DNA of 64,000 nucleotides, taken from positions 1 to 64,000 of the forward strand of contig JASMDX010000067.1 in assembly GCA_030752605.1 (NCBI GenBank), written 5' to 3'. The translations under genes and the position numbers were made by a program. Below, in pieces: positions 9,234-17,750 of the stretch (its first letter is position 1; the number at the start of each line of letters is the position of its first letter). The stretch comes from GCA-2731375 sp002731375 (GTDB taxonomy: Bacteria > Pseudomonadota > Alphaproteobacteria > GCA-2731375). The notes under the pieces were generated by a model, which saw only the letters and a list, made by a program, of their open reading frames with translations, ran no database searches and was not told the DNA's origin.

Positions 9234-10224
9234 TCAAATTCAAAATGCCGCCGCCAGTGCTGAACCGCCGCTGTTGGAAGTCAACGACCTAAAAAAGCAT
9301 TTTCCTCTTTCCAAGGGCTTGCTGTTGCGGAAAAGCGGCAAGGTCTATGCTGTTGATGGCGTCAGCTTTCATATCAACCAGGGCGAAACACTAGGCCTTG
9401 TGGGGGAAAGCGGTTGCGGCAAGTCAACCGTGGGCCGCACCGTCCTGCGTCTGCTGAATCCGACCGATGGTAGCATCAAGCTAAACGGCCGTGACATCAC
9501 GCATTTGAGCAAGACGGAAATGCGTCCGGTTCGGCGCGAGATGCAGATTATTTTCCAGGATCCTTATTCCTCGCTCAATCCACGTATGACCGCGGGCGGC
9601 ATTGTCGAGGAAATGTTGCGCGTCCATGGCATCGGCACCACGGTGGAGCGTAAGGAACGCGCGGCGGAGCTGTTTGAACGCGTCGGCCTGCGTAAGGCGC
9701 AGTTGGAAAGTTTTCCGCACGAGTTTTCCGGCGGGCAGCGTCAACGCATCGGCATCGCCCGGGCACTGGCCTTAAACCCGCAGGTAATCATCGGTGACGA
9801 GCCGGTCTCTGCCCTGGATGTCTCGATCCAAGCCCAGGTGATCAACCTGCTGATGGATCTGCAGGCGGAGTTTAACCTGTCATATCTGTTTATTGCCCAT
9901 GATCTGGCCGTGGTCGAGCATATCAGCCATCGCATCGCGGTGATGTATCTGGGCAGAATTGTTGAATACACCGACAAGAAAACCTTATTCACCAATCCCC
10001 AGCATCCTTATACCGAGGCCCTGTTGTCGGCGGTGCCCATTCCCGATCCGACCATCAGGCGCAAGAAAACCATCTTGCAAGGCGATGTCCCCAGCCCGAT
10101 CAAGCCGCCACCGGGCTGTCATTTCCACACCCGCTGTCCCTATGCTGAGGAACGCTGCAAGGTGGAAGTACCGCAACTGAAGGAATTCGGACCCGGGCAC
10201 GTGGTTTCCTGCCATCTCAGATAG
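9226..10224 (+). CDS. ABC transporter ATP-binding protein, DppF/OppF type
   Basis: Second ATPase of the importer. Walker A GESGCGKS is near residue 61, the signature FSGGQRQR near 168, Walker B with DEPVSALD near 188, and the C-terminal Cys-bearing GCHFHTRCPYAEERC completes the family pattern. I chose GTG at 9226 (332 aa) because GGAGG at 9216-9220 sits 5 nt upstream and the 8-bp overlap with the preceding gene fits translational coupling. The frame stays open further upstream, but that part only overlaps the DppD-like gene. The 3' end overlaps the convergent cobD end by 8 bp. Confidence 0.93.
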   Translation: MTDQIQNAAASAEPPLLEVNDLKKHFPLSKGLLLRKSGKVYAVDGVSFHINQGETLGLVGESGCGKSTVGRTVLRLLNPTDGSIKLNGRDITHLSKTEMRPVRREMQIIFQDPYSSLNPRMTAGGIVEEMLRVHGIGTTVERKERAAELFERVGLRKAQLESFPHEFSGGQRQRIGIARALALNPQVIIGDEPVSALDVSIQAQVINLLMDLQAEFNLSYLFIAHDLAVVEHISHRIAVMYLGRIVEYTDKKTLFTNPQHPYTEALLSAVPIPDPTIRRKKTILQGDVPSPIKPPPGCHFHTRCPYAEERCKVEVPQLKEFGPGHVVSCHLR

Positions 10225-11212
10225 GCGCGAGTGCGGCCTCGAAACGTTTCCAGGCGGCTTCGCCGCCCGGCAAGCCAAGGCGCAGCCACGTGGGCTGTTC
10301 CGCGAAATCCCGCACATGGATGCGGGCGGCAGCCAAGCGGGCTGCAATATCCGCGCTATTGTCCGCTTGCAGCAGTACAAAAAGATCGGTGCCGCCGATG
10401 ATATTGCCATGGCCGGCCAGTATTCGCCGCAGCTTTGCCGCCTGTTGGCTTAGGGCTTGGCGATGGGCTGAGATCCAGTCCGTATCGCCATAGGCCTGGG
10501 CCGCGATCGCCAGGGCTGGGCCGTCCACGGGCCAGGGTCCAATACGTTCCCGTGCCATGGCGATGAATCCTTCTGGCCCCAGAAGGAAGCCCAGACGCAA
10601 ACCGGCCAGGCCAAAAAACTTGCCGAATGAACGCAGCACCAACAGACCGGGTCGTCCGGCCTCTCCCCCCAAACTGGCCTCGGGCAAAAGGTCGCAAAAA
10701 GCCTCGTCCACGATCAGATAGCCGTCCCGTGCCGCCATTGTCTCCGTCAGCGCCAACAACTTTCCGCGCTCTTGCACCTCGCCTGTCGGATTGTTTGGAT
10801 TGACCACGACGAGATAGCGGCACTGGGCCGGCAGCTCGGCCAGGTCGGAGATCTCTTCAACCCCATGGCCGGCGAGGGCCCAGTGGTGGGCATGTTCATT
10901 ATAGGTTGGCGTCAGCACGGTGGCGGCACCTGCCGGCACCAGCTCAGGTGCCAGCTGTAACAATGCTTGGGAGCCAGGGCCAAGGCAGATATCTCCCTCT
11001 TGGCCCAGGCCAAAATGGTGCGCGGCGGCTGACAATACCGCCCTCTCTTCCCGCTGACGGGGCAGATTGCGCCAAGTCTCCTGGGGCGGCGGGGCGAACG
11101 GATAGGCAAATGGCGCGATGCCAGTGGAAAGGTCCAGCCAATCAGGCCCGGCCTTCGCTATATCTTGGGGTGGTTCGCCGCCATGGGGCAGCCGCGCCGG
11201 CCCTTGGCTCAC
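10217..11212 (-). CDS. cobD: L-threonine-O-3-phosphate decarboxylase (cobalamin synthesis)
   Basis: PLP-dependent fold-type I enzyme that makes (R)-1-amino-2-propanol O-2-phosphate, the linker that CbiB joins to cobyric acid. It is called CobC in the Pseudomonas naming. The 331-aa protein has LDLSTGIAPFAYP near the N-terminus, NPNNPTG (138-144), DEAFCD (169-174) and the Schiff-base lysine K198 in SFGKFFGLAGLRLG. It is the left end of the cobalamin region, read leftward together with the NiCoT gene whose stop overlaps its start by 4 bp. It converges on the ABC operon with an 8-bp overlap. A histidinol-phosphate aminotransferase is the main alternative, but the context decides. Confidence 0.9.
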   Translation of the reverse strand: MSQGPARLPHGGEPPQDIAKAGPDWLDLSTGIAPFAYPFAPPPQETWRNLPRQREERAVLSAAAHHFGLGQEGDICLGPGSQALLQLAPELVPAGAATVLTPTYNEHAHHWALAGHGVEEISDLAELPAQCRYLVVVNPNNPTGEVQERGKLLALTETMAARDGYLIVDEAFCDLLPEASLGGEAGRPGLLVLRSFGKFFGLAGLRLGFLLGPEGFIAMARERIGPWPVDGPALAIAAQAYGDTDWISAHRQALSQQAAKLRRILAGHGNIIGGTDLFVLLQADNSADIAARLAAARIHVRDFAEQPTWLRLGLPGGEAAWKRFEAALAPI

Positions 11213-11937
11213 GACTGCAACAGCGCCAACATCGCCGGCATACTAGCGTAGGCATAGGCACACCCAATACCGACCGAGATCATGCCGATGCCCATCTGCA
11301 GACCCCGATTAAGGCCGGTCATTAGCCGGCCTGATAGCAGCAGCGGCAGTGCGATGACCGATGACAGCACTACCATGCCTAAAATAGATCCGGCGCCGAA
11401 CAGGAAGATAAACCCCATGCCGTCCATAAATTGCCCCGGCGCGGCGAGGGCGATCAGGGCGGCGGAGCCGGCAAGTCCATGCATCACGCCCACAGCCAGA
11501 CTGCGCTGGACACTATTGGAATGATGCTGGTGTTCGTGTTTGTTTTTGTCGTGGGCTTGTTGCTCTCCGGCATGACTATGGGCATGAAAATGCAGCTTAC
11601 CGTCGCGATGGCGATGCACATGAAAATGCAACCGTTCCCGCGCCACCCGCCAAATTACCATTGCGCCCAGAGTGATCAACATGCAGGCGACGGCGAATTC
11701 CAGGCCCGCGCTCAGCTCCGCCGGGATACTACCCCGCGCCAGCATCACGGCACCCGCAAAGGCGCCAAGCGCGAGGGCATGGCCCAAGCCCCAGAACAGG
11801 CCATGACGCATGATCCAGCGCAGCCGGCCCTTGCTGGCGGCCAGCGCGGCGACGGCGGCTACGTGATCGGCCTCCATGGCGTGCTGCAGTCCCAACAGGA
11901 ACCCCATGGCGAGAATTGTAGTCATCGGAACATCCAA
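11209..11937 (-). CDS. NiCoT/UreH-type nickel-cobalt permease with His-rich loop
   Basis: Inner-membrane transporter predicted to import cobalt for the corrin ring. The first helix carries H-A-M-E-A-D-H (19-25), the H-x4-D-H signature of nickel/cobalt permeases. A cytoplasmic loop at about 94-140 is loaded with histidines (HFHVHRHRDGKLHFHAHSHA and more), a likely metal-loading region. Total length is 242 aa with six or seven hydrophobic segments. The likely start is ATG at 11937, with an alternative ATG at 11925. It overlaps cobD by 4 bp and is transcribed divergently from the riboswitch-controlled cobW operon. Nickel rather than cobalt is possible on sequence alone; the neighbours favour cobalt. 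Confidence 0.82.
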   Translation of the reverse strand: MDVPMTTILAMGFLLGLQHAMEADHVAAVAALAASKGRLRWIMRHGLFWGLGHALALGAFAGAVMLARGSIPAELSAGLEFAVACMLITLGAMVIWRVARERLHFHVHRHRDGKLHFHAHSHAGEQQAHDKNKHEHQHHSNSVQRSLAVGVMHGLAGSAALIALAAPGQFMDGMGFIFLFGAGSILGMVVLSSVIALPLLLSGRLMTGLNRGLQMGIGMISVGIGCAYAYASMPAMLALLQS

Positions 11938-12029
11938 AAGTACGCAAACCAGAACAGCCTCTAGCTTTACGCTGGTCAGCCTAATTTTGCCAGCGGCAAT
12001 TCAATTGCCGGTAAGACAGCAGGCGTGCT

Positions 12030-12225
12030 AGGTTGCGCCAGCCGTGGCGCGGAAGCCGGTGTTTCATCCCTGTCTTGATCGTATTGTAGGGTCTCTAAAA
12101 TCCGGCGCTGCCCCCGCAACTGTGAATGGCGAGGAAACGGGAAACTGTCACTGGCGGCGTATCCGCCGGGAAGGCCCCGCGACCGACGACCCAAAGCCAG
12201 GAGACGCGCGCGGCCCGTGGTAACA
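12030..12225 (+). ncRNA. Cobalamin (AdoCbl) riboswitch
   Basis: Conserved pieces occur in the right order: a GGTGTTTCATCCC-type start near 12058, the core GCTGCCCCCGCAACTGT at 12107-12123, CACTGG at 12149-12154, GGGAAGGC at 12168-12175, and the B12 box AGCCAGGAGAC at 12195-12205. It precedes cobW-cobN-cobO-cobQ and should switch them off when adenosylcobalamin is plentiful. Between the box and cobW lie a strong Shine-Dalgarno and a leader frame, so control is probably at translation. The exact 5' edge is uncertain by about 20 nt. Confidence 0.9.
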
Positions 12226-12258
12226 AACAACCGATCCTCGGAGGGAGGGCGCCAGGTC

Positions 12259-12312
12259 ATGAAAATTTTCCCAAATTCGCAGCAGCGACAGCTAGGTCCA
12301 TGCCGCCTATGA
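12259..12312 (+). CDS. 17-residue leader peptide coupled to cobW
   Basis: A small frame, MKIFPNSQQRQLGPCRL, starts at an ATG 9 nt after a strong GGGAGGG (12243-12249). Its TGA stop (12310-12312) overlaps the cobW ATG (12309-12311) in an ATGA arrangement. The best ribosome site in this leader therefore belongs to the small frame, and cobW has only a poor one of its own. The likely role is to couple cobW translation to a ribosome site controlled by the riboswitch. The peptide itself resembles nothing I know and may have no function. Confidence 0.55.
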   Translation: MKIFPNSQQRQLGPCRL

Positions 12313-13355
12313 GTAATCTGCAACGTATTTCCGCCACCGTGATCACCGGCTTTCTGGGCGCCGGCAAAACCTCAATGATCCGGCATCTGCTAGAGACCGC
12401 CAACGGTAAGCGCTTGGCCCTGATCATCAACGAATTTGGCGATATGGGGGTCGATGGCGATATCCTCAAGGCCTGCGGTGCCGAGAACTGCGCCGAGGAA
12501 GACATTGTCGAACTCGCCAACGGCTGCATCTGCTGCACCGTGGCCGATGATTTCGTCCCCACCATGGAGGCCTTGCTGGACCGCCCCGAAGGCATCGATC
12601 ACATCATTATCGAAACCTCCGGTCTGGCTTTGCCGAAACCGTTGCTCAAGGCCTTCAATTGGCCGGCGATCCGCACCCGCATTACCGTCGATGGCGTGGT
12701 CGCCGTGGTCGATGCACCAGCCTTCGCAGCCGGACTGTTTGCTGATGATCCTGCGGCCGTGGCGGCGCAGCGTCAAGCGGACGAGGCGTTGGATCACGAC
12801 AGCCCTCTGGCGGAGCTGTTCACCGATCAACTGGCCTGCGCCGACATGGTCGTGATGAACAAATCCGACCTGCTGACCGTGGACGACGCACCCCGCGTCG
12901 CCGGGGAACTGCAAGCCGCCCTGCGCCCATCCGTGCATGTGGTGATGGCGCAACACGGCGCCATCGATGCGGATACTCTGCTGGGCCTTGATGCGGCGGC
13001 GGAAGACGACCTGGCCAACCGCCCCTCGCATCACGATGACGCGGACGATCATGAACACGATGATTTCGACAGCTTCGTCATCAGCTTCGATGCTGTGGCG
13101 GAACCCAAGGCCCTGCTGGCCAGGTTGCGGGCGGCGGCAACGGCCCACGACATCTTGCGCATGAAGGGATTCATCACTGTGCAGGGCAAGGATATGCGCC
13201 TGTTGGTACAGGGCGTTGGCGACCGTTATCAGCATTATTACGACCGGGATTGGGGCGAGGGAGAGGCGCGCACCTCCCGGCTCGTTGTGATCGGCCTGCG
13301 CGGCCTGGACGAGGCGGCGATCCGCGCCATGATCGTGGACAAGAACGAGGACTGA
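12309..13355 (+). CDS. cobW: Cobalamin biosynthesis G3E GTPase CobW
   Basis: P-loop GTPase/metallochaperone thought to supply cobalt to the CobN-type cobaltochelatase. Walker A GFLGAGKT is at residues 14-21, the metal-binding GCICC motif near 73-77, NKSD near 185, and a His/Asp-rich stretch (SHHDDADDHEHDDFDS) near 239-254 typical of CobW. The C-terminal CobW_C domain follows. I chose ATG 12309 (348 aa) because it gives the usual short N-terminus and because the leader frame stops exactly there; ATG 12300 is an alternative. The frame runs open into the riboswitch but that part is not protein. It is the first main gene of the riboswitch operon, 7 bp before cobN. Confidence 0.94.
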   Translation: MSNLQRISATVITGFLGAGKTSMIRHLLETANGKRLALIINEFGDMGVDGDILKACGAENCAEEDIVELANGCICCTVADDFVPTMEALLDRPEGIDHIIIETSGLALPKPLLKAFNWPAIRTRITVDGVVAVVDAPAFAAGLFADDPAAVAAQRQADEALDHDSPLAELFTDQLACADMVVMNKSDLLTVDDAPRVAGELQAALRPSVHVVMAQHGAIDADTLLGLDAAAEDDLANRPSHHDDADDHEHDDFDSFVISFDAVAEPKALLARLRAAATAHDILRMKGFITVQGKDMRLLVQGVGDRYQHYYDRDWGEGEARTSRLVVIGLRGLDEAAIRAMIVDKNED

Positions 13356-13362
13356 GCCAGCG

Positions 13363-16300
13363 ATGCATTTGCTCGCAGCCCAACCCGGCGGAATCTCTGA
13401 TGGTGCGGAGGCGGTCGACCTGGGACAAAGTCCCGGCGATATCGTCATCCTGTCAGCAGCGGACACGGATTTGCAGATGCTGGCGGCGGCCCGGCAGGAT
13501 TCGGCCGCACCCAGCCCGCCGAGCCTGCGCCTGGCCAACCTGATGAACCTGAGCCACAACATGTCCGTCGATCTTTACGTCGGCGACATCATCAGCGCCG
13601 CAAAACTGGTGATCGTGCGTTTGCTGGGTGGTGTGAATTATTGGCCCTATGGCGTGGAACAGGTGGTGGAATGCTGCCGCCAGGAAAATATCGCCCTCGC
13701 CATCATCCCTGGCGATGATCAGCCCGATGCGGAGCTGCAGGGCCTTTCCACTTTGCCGGCGGAGGCCTGCCATCGCCTGTGGCAGTACTTCGTTCATGGC
13801 GGCCCGGATAACGGCGGCAATCTTCTGGCCCATGCCGCCGATCTGTTGGGCAAGACAACGGAATGGCGGGAACCCGCACCATTGCTGCGAGCCGGTATTT
13901 ACTGGCCTGGCAAAGGCGCCGTGAGCCTGGACGTTCTACGCCAACATTGGCGGACCGGTGCGCCGGTGGCGGCGGTAACGTTCTATCGGGCGTTATACCA
14001 GGCCGGCAATCTGAACCCTGTGGATGGCATCATCTGGCGTTTGCACGAACACGGTCTGAACCCTTTGCCGGTTTTCGTCGCCTCCCTGAAGGAAGCCGTC
14101 TCGGCCGAAACTGTGAATACGATCTTTGCCGAGGAACCGCCTGGCGTGATCCTTAACGCGACCGGCTTCGCCGTCTCCAAACCCGGCGGCGCCCGCGCGG
14201 ATTCGCCCCTGGAGCGGCCCGGCGTACCGGTCATTCAGATGGTCTTCGCGGGCTCTAACGAATATGATTGGCGCGATAATCTGAATGGCTTGAGTGCCCG
14301 CGACATCGCCATGAACGTGGCCCTGCCGGAGGTCGATGGCCGCATTATCTCCCGCGCCGTCTCTTTCAAGGCCGAGGCGCGCTTTGATGAAGCGACCCAA
14401 CTACCGGTAATCGCTTACCAGGGCGTGCCCGACCGGATCGATTTTGTCTGCCGCCTGGCTGCCAACTGGCTGGTGCTGGCCGAAACCCCGGCACCCGAAC
14501 GCCGCTTGGCGCTAATCTTCGCCAATTACCCCAACAAGGACGGGCGAATGGGCAATGGGGTCGGTTTGGATTCGCCCGCCTCCGCTCTAAACCTGCTGCG
14601 CGCGCTGGCTGATGCGGGCCATGAGGTAGGCGAACTGCCGGACAAAGGCGATAATCTAATCCGCAAGCTTGCTGCCGGGCCGACCAATGATCTGAAGGAC
14701 CGCGCCAGCCGTTCGGGAGGCATTACCTTTGCCCTGGCCGATTATCAAAGCTTCCTCAACGATTTGCCGAAGGCAGTGCGGGCGCAAGTCACCGCGCGCT
14801 GGGGAGCGCCCGAAGAAGACCCCTTTGTGGTTGGTGATGATTTCGTCCTGCCCGCCTTCACCCAAGGCAAGATGGTGATCGGTCTACAGCCGGCCAGGGG
14901 TTACAACATTGATCCCAAGGCGAGCTATCACGATCCCGACCTGGTACCGCCCCATGGTTATCTGGCCTTTTACGGCTGGCTGCGACAGGGTTTTGGCGCC
15001 CAGGCCATCATTCACATGGGCAAGCACGGCAATCTGGAATGGCTGCCGGGCAAATCCCTGGCGCTGTCGGAAAGCTGTTTTCCCGAAGCTGTTCTGGGGC
15101 CACTACCGCATCTATATCCCTTTATCGTTAATGATCCCGGCGAGGGCACGCAAGCCAAACGGCGGGCCCAGGCCGTGATCGTGGACCATCTGACCCCGCC
15201 CTTGACGCGAGCGGAAAGCTACGGTCCCCTGGCAGATCTGGAATTGCTAATCGACGAATTCTATGAAGCCGCCGGCCTTGATCCGCGCCGGCTGAACCTG
15301 TTGCGCGAGCAGATCCTGGAGTTGACCCGCGACATCGGTCTGGACAAGGACGCCGGTATTGCCGCTACTGATGACGAGGCGGCAGCCCTGGCCAAGCTGG
15401 ACAATTATCTTTGTGATTTGAAGGAAATGCAGATCCGCGACGGCCTTCATGTTCTGGGCCAACCCCTGGAAGGCCGTTTGCGCCGGGATTTGCTGGTCGC
15501 CTTGACCCGCCTGCCCCGGCCGGGAGGTGATGCCGGCGACGCATCATTGATCAGGGCGCTGGCCGATGATCTGGCGCTTGCCTTCGACCCTCTGGATTGC
15601 ACCCTGGGCGATGCCTGGAACGGCGCGAAACCCGCCGCTTTGGGGGAGGATGCGGCCTGGCGTAGCCATGGCGATACCGTGGAACGGCTGGAGGACCTGG
15701 CCGCGGCCTTAGTTGATGGATCCGCAAGGGTGCAGCCGGAATGGACGGCGACCCGCGCCGTTTTGGACGCTATCAAGGATGACGTTGGGCCAACCGTCGA
15801 TGCCTGCGGCGCGGCGGAAATCTCGGCTCTGATCGATGGCCTGGACGGCAAATTCGTAGAACCGGGCCCGTCCGGTGCGCCAACCCGGGGCCGCTTGGAT
15901 GTGCTACCCACGGGGCGGAATTTCTATTCCGTGGACAGCCGCACCGTGCCCACCCCCGCCGCCTGGCAGTTGGGCTGGAAATCCGCCAACCTTTTGCTGG
16001 ACGAGTACCGGCAGACGCACGGCGAATGGCCGAAGCATCTGGCGATCAGCGCCTGGGGCACCGCCAACATGCGCACGGGCGGCGATGACATTGCCCAGGC
16101 CCTGGCCCTGATGGGCGTGCAGCCGAAGTGGGAGCCGGCCTCCCGCCGGGTCATCGGCTTTGACATTCTGCCGATCCATATGCTGGACCGGCCCCGTGTC
16201 GATGTAACCTTGCGCATATCTGGTTTTTTCCGTGATGCCTTTCCTACCCAGATTGATCTGTTCGATAGCGCCGCTCGAGAGGTCGCGGCCCTGGACGAGA

Positions 16301-17118
16301 GCGAGCGCGATAATCCATTGGCCGCCCGTGCGCGCGAGGATGCCGAACGCTTGCGCCAGGCTGGCCATGATGGGGCGGATGCGGATCACCTGGCCGCCAC
16401 CCGCGTTTTCGGTTCCAAACCGGGCGCCTATGGCGCCGGGTTGCAGGCCCTGATGGACGAGCGGGGCTGGCGTGATGACGGCGATCTGGCTCGTGCCTAT
16501 CTGGCCTGGGGCGGCTATGCTTATGGCGGCAAGAAATCCGGCCAGCCCGCACATGGCCAGTTCCAGTCCTTGTTATCCTCCACCCAAGGGGTGGTGCAGA
16601 ACCAGGACAACCGGGAGCATGATCTGCTGGATTCGGACGATTACTACCAGTTTGAAGGTGGCCTAACGGCGGCGGTGCGGCACTATTCAGGGGCCCAGCC
16701 GGCGATCTATCACAACGATCACAGTCGGCCCTTCGCACCAAAAATCCGCTGCCTCGAGGATGAAATCGGCCGCGTGGTCCGGGCCCGGGTGGTCAATCCG
16801 AAATGGATTTCTGGCGTCATGCGCCACGGCTACAAAGGCGCCTTCGAGATGGCGGCGACGGTGGACTACCTGTTCGCCTTCTCGGCCACTGCACGGGTGG
16901 TTTCCGACCATCATTTCGATGCGGTCTACGAGGCCTATTTGAAAAATGAAGAAGTGCTGGAGTTTTTGCGCCAAAACAATCCCGCCGCATTAAGGGAAAT
17001 GGCGGAGCGGCTGGCAGAGGCGCTGGAACGCGGCCTGTGGCAGACCCGGTCCAATTCCACGCCGGATGCCCTGCGTGATCTAATCGCGGCCAGTCAAGCC
17101 GTGAACATGGGAGACTAA
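13363..17118 (+). CDS. cobN: Aerobic cobaltochelatase large subunit CobN
   Basis: Magnesium-chelatase H-like subunit that binds hydrogenobyrinic acid a,c-diamide and, with the ATPase partners CobS and CobT (cobaltochelatase type), inserts cobalt late in the oxygen-dependent cobalamin route. The 1251-aa length is normal. The conserved block MGKHGNLEWLPGKSLALSE lies near 552-570, and the C-terminal half has the typical STQGVVQNQDNREHDLLDSD run. CobS and its CobT partner are not in this window; the CobT at 29.8 kb is the unrelated phosphoribosyltransferase. It lies between cobW and cobO in the riboswitch operon. Confidence 0.96.
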   Translation: MHLLAAQPGGISDGAEAVDLGQSPGDIVILSAADTDLQMLAAARQDSAAPSPPSLRLANLMNLSHNMSVDLYVGDIISAAKLVIVRLLGGVNYWPYGVEQVVECCRQENIALAIIPGDDQPDAELQGLSTLPAEACHRLWQYFVHGGPDNGGNLLAHAADLLGKTTEWREPAPLLRAGIYWPGKGAVSLDVLRQHWRTGAPVAAVTFYRALYQAGNLNPVDGIIWRLHEHGLNPLPVFVASLKEAVSAETVNTIFAEEPPGVILNATGFAVSKPGGARADSPLERPGVPVIQMVFAGSNEYDWRDNLNGLSARDIAMNVALPEVDGRIISRAVSFKAEARFDEATQLPVIAYQGVPDRIDFVCRLAANWLVLAETPAPERRLALIFANYPNKDGRMGNGVGLDSPASALNLLRALADAGHEVGELPDKGDNLIRKLAAGPTNDLKDRASRSGGITFALADYQSFLNDLPKAVRAQVTARWGAPEEDPFVVGDDFVLPAFTQGKMVIGLQPARGYNIDPKASYHDPDLVPPHGYLAFYGWLRQGFGAQAIIHMGKHGNLEWLPGKSLALSESCFPEAVLGPLPHLYPFIVNDPGEGTQAKRRAQAVIVDHLTPPLTRAESYGPLADLELLIDEFYEAAGLDPRRLNLLREQILELTRDIGLDKDAGIAATDDEAAALAKLDNYLCDLKEMQIRDGLHVLGQPLEGRLRRDLLVALTRLPRPGGDAGDASLIRALADDLALAFDPLDCTLGDAWNGAKPAALGEDAAWRSHGDTVERLEDLAAALVDGSARVQPEWTATRAVLDAIKDDVGPTVDACGAAEISALIDGLDGKFVEPGPSGAPTRGRLDVLPTGRNFYSVDSRTVPTPAAWQLGWKSANLLLDEYRQTHGEWPKHLAISAWGTANMRTGGDDIAQALALMGVQPKWEPASRRVIGFDILPIHMLDRPRVDVTLRISGFFRDAFPTQIDLFDSAAREVAALDESERDNPLAARAREDAERLRQAGHDGADADHLAATRVFGSKPGAYGAGLQALMDERGWRDDGDLARAYLAWGGYAYGGKKSGQPAHGQFQSLLSSTQGVVQNQDNREHDLLDSDDYYQFEGGLTAAVRHYSGAQPAIYHNDHSRPFAPKIRCLEDEIGRVVRARVVNPKWISGVMRHGYKGAFEMAATVDYLFAFSATARVVSDHHFDAVYEAYLKNEEVLEFLRQNNPAALREMAERLAEALERGLWQTRSNSTPDALRDLIAASQAVNMGD

Positions 17119-17120
17119 CA

Positions 17121-17741
17121 ATGAGCGACGATCAATACGCCCGCGCCAACGAAAAGGCCGCCAACAAGAAACGTGCCCGGGAGAAAATGCTGGCGAAGAA
17201 GACCATCGAAAAAGGCCTGCTGATCGTCCATACCGGCAATGGCAAGGGCAAGTCTACCGCCGCCTTCGGCCTGGTTGCCCGCGCCATGGGTAATGGCATG
17301 CGGGTCGGCGTGATCCAGTTCGTCAAGGGCAAGTGGGAGACCGGGGAGCGCGATATCCTGGAGCATTTTCCCGATCGGGTCGAAATCCATGCCATGGGCG
17401 AGGGCTTCAGCTGGGAGACCCAGGACAAGGCCCGCGACATCGCCGCCGCGCGGGCGGCTTGGGAGAAATCCAAGAAAATGATAGAGGCATCACGCAGCCC
17501 CGATCCGGAATTCGATATGATCCTGCTGGATGAATTGAACATCGTCCTGCGTTACGACAACCTGCCCCTGGATGAAATTATCGAGACCCTGGCCAATAAG
17601 CCCGAGGACCTGCACGTCATCGTCACCGGCCGCAATGCCAAGGATGAGTTGATCGAGATCGCCGACCTGGTCACGGAAATGACCCAGGTAAAGCATCCCT
17701 TCCGATCCGGTGTGAAGGCCCAGAAGGGCATCGAGTTTTAG
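17121..17741 (+). CDS. cobO: Cob(I)yrinic acid a,c-diamide adenosyltransferase
   Basis: Transfers the 5'-deoxyadenosyl group from ATP to cob(I)yrinic acid diamide, creating the Co-C bond of adenosyl-corrinoids in the cytoplasm. The 206-aa chain has a basic N-terminus and the CobO/BtuR P-loop HTGNGKGKSTAAFG at about 37-50, which here binds ATP. VGVIQFVKGKWETGE and LLDELNIVLRYD are further family marks. The start has GGGAG 8 nt upstream, and the gene lies 2 bp after cobN and 9 bp before cobQ. A corrinoid adenosyltransferase of the PduO type is excluded by the P-loop form. Confidence 0.95.
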   Translation: MSDDQYARANEKAANKKRAREKMLAKKTIEKGLLIVHTGNGKGKSTAAFGLVARAMGNGMRVGVIQFVKGKWETGERDILEHFPDRVEIHAMGEGFSWETQDKARDIAAARAAWEKSKKMIEASRSPDPEFDMILLDELNIVLRYDNLPLDEIIETLANKPEDLHVIVTGRNAKDELIEIADLVTEMTQVKHPFRSGVKAQKGIEF

Positions 17742-17750
17742 GTTGAGGCA

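Noticed and set aside
12390..13562. A 390-codon frame on the minus strand opposite cobW
   Set aside because: It mirrors the GC-rich third positions of cobW and cobN on the other strand and has no domain or ribosome site.
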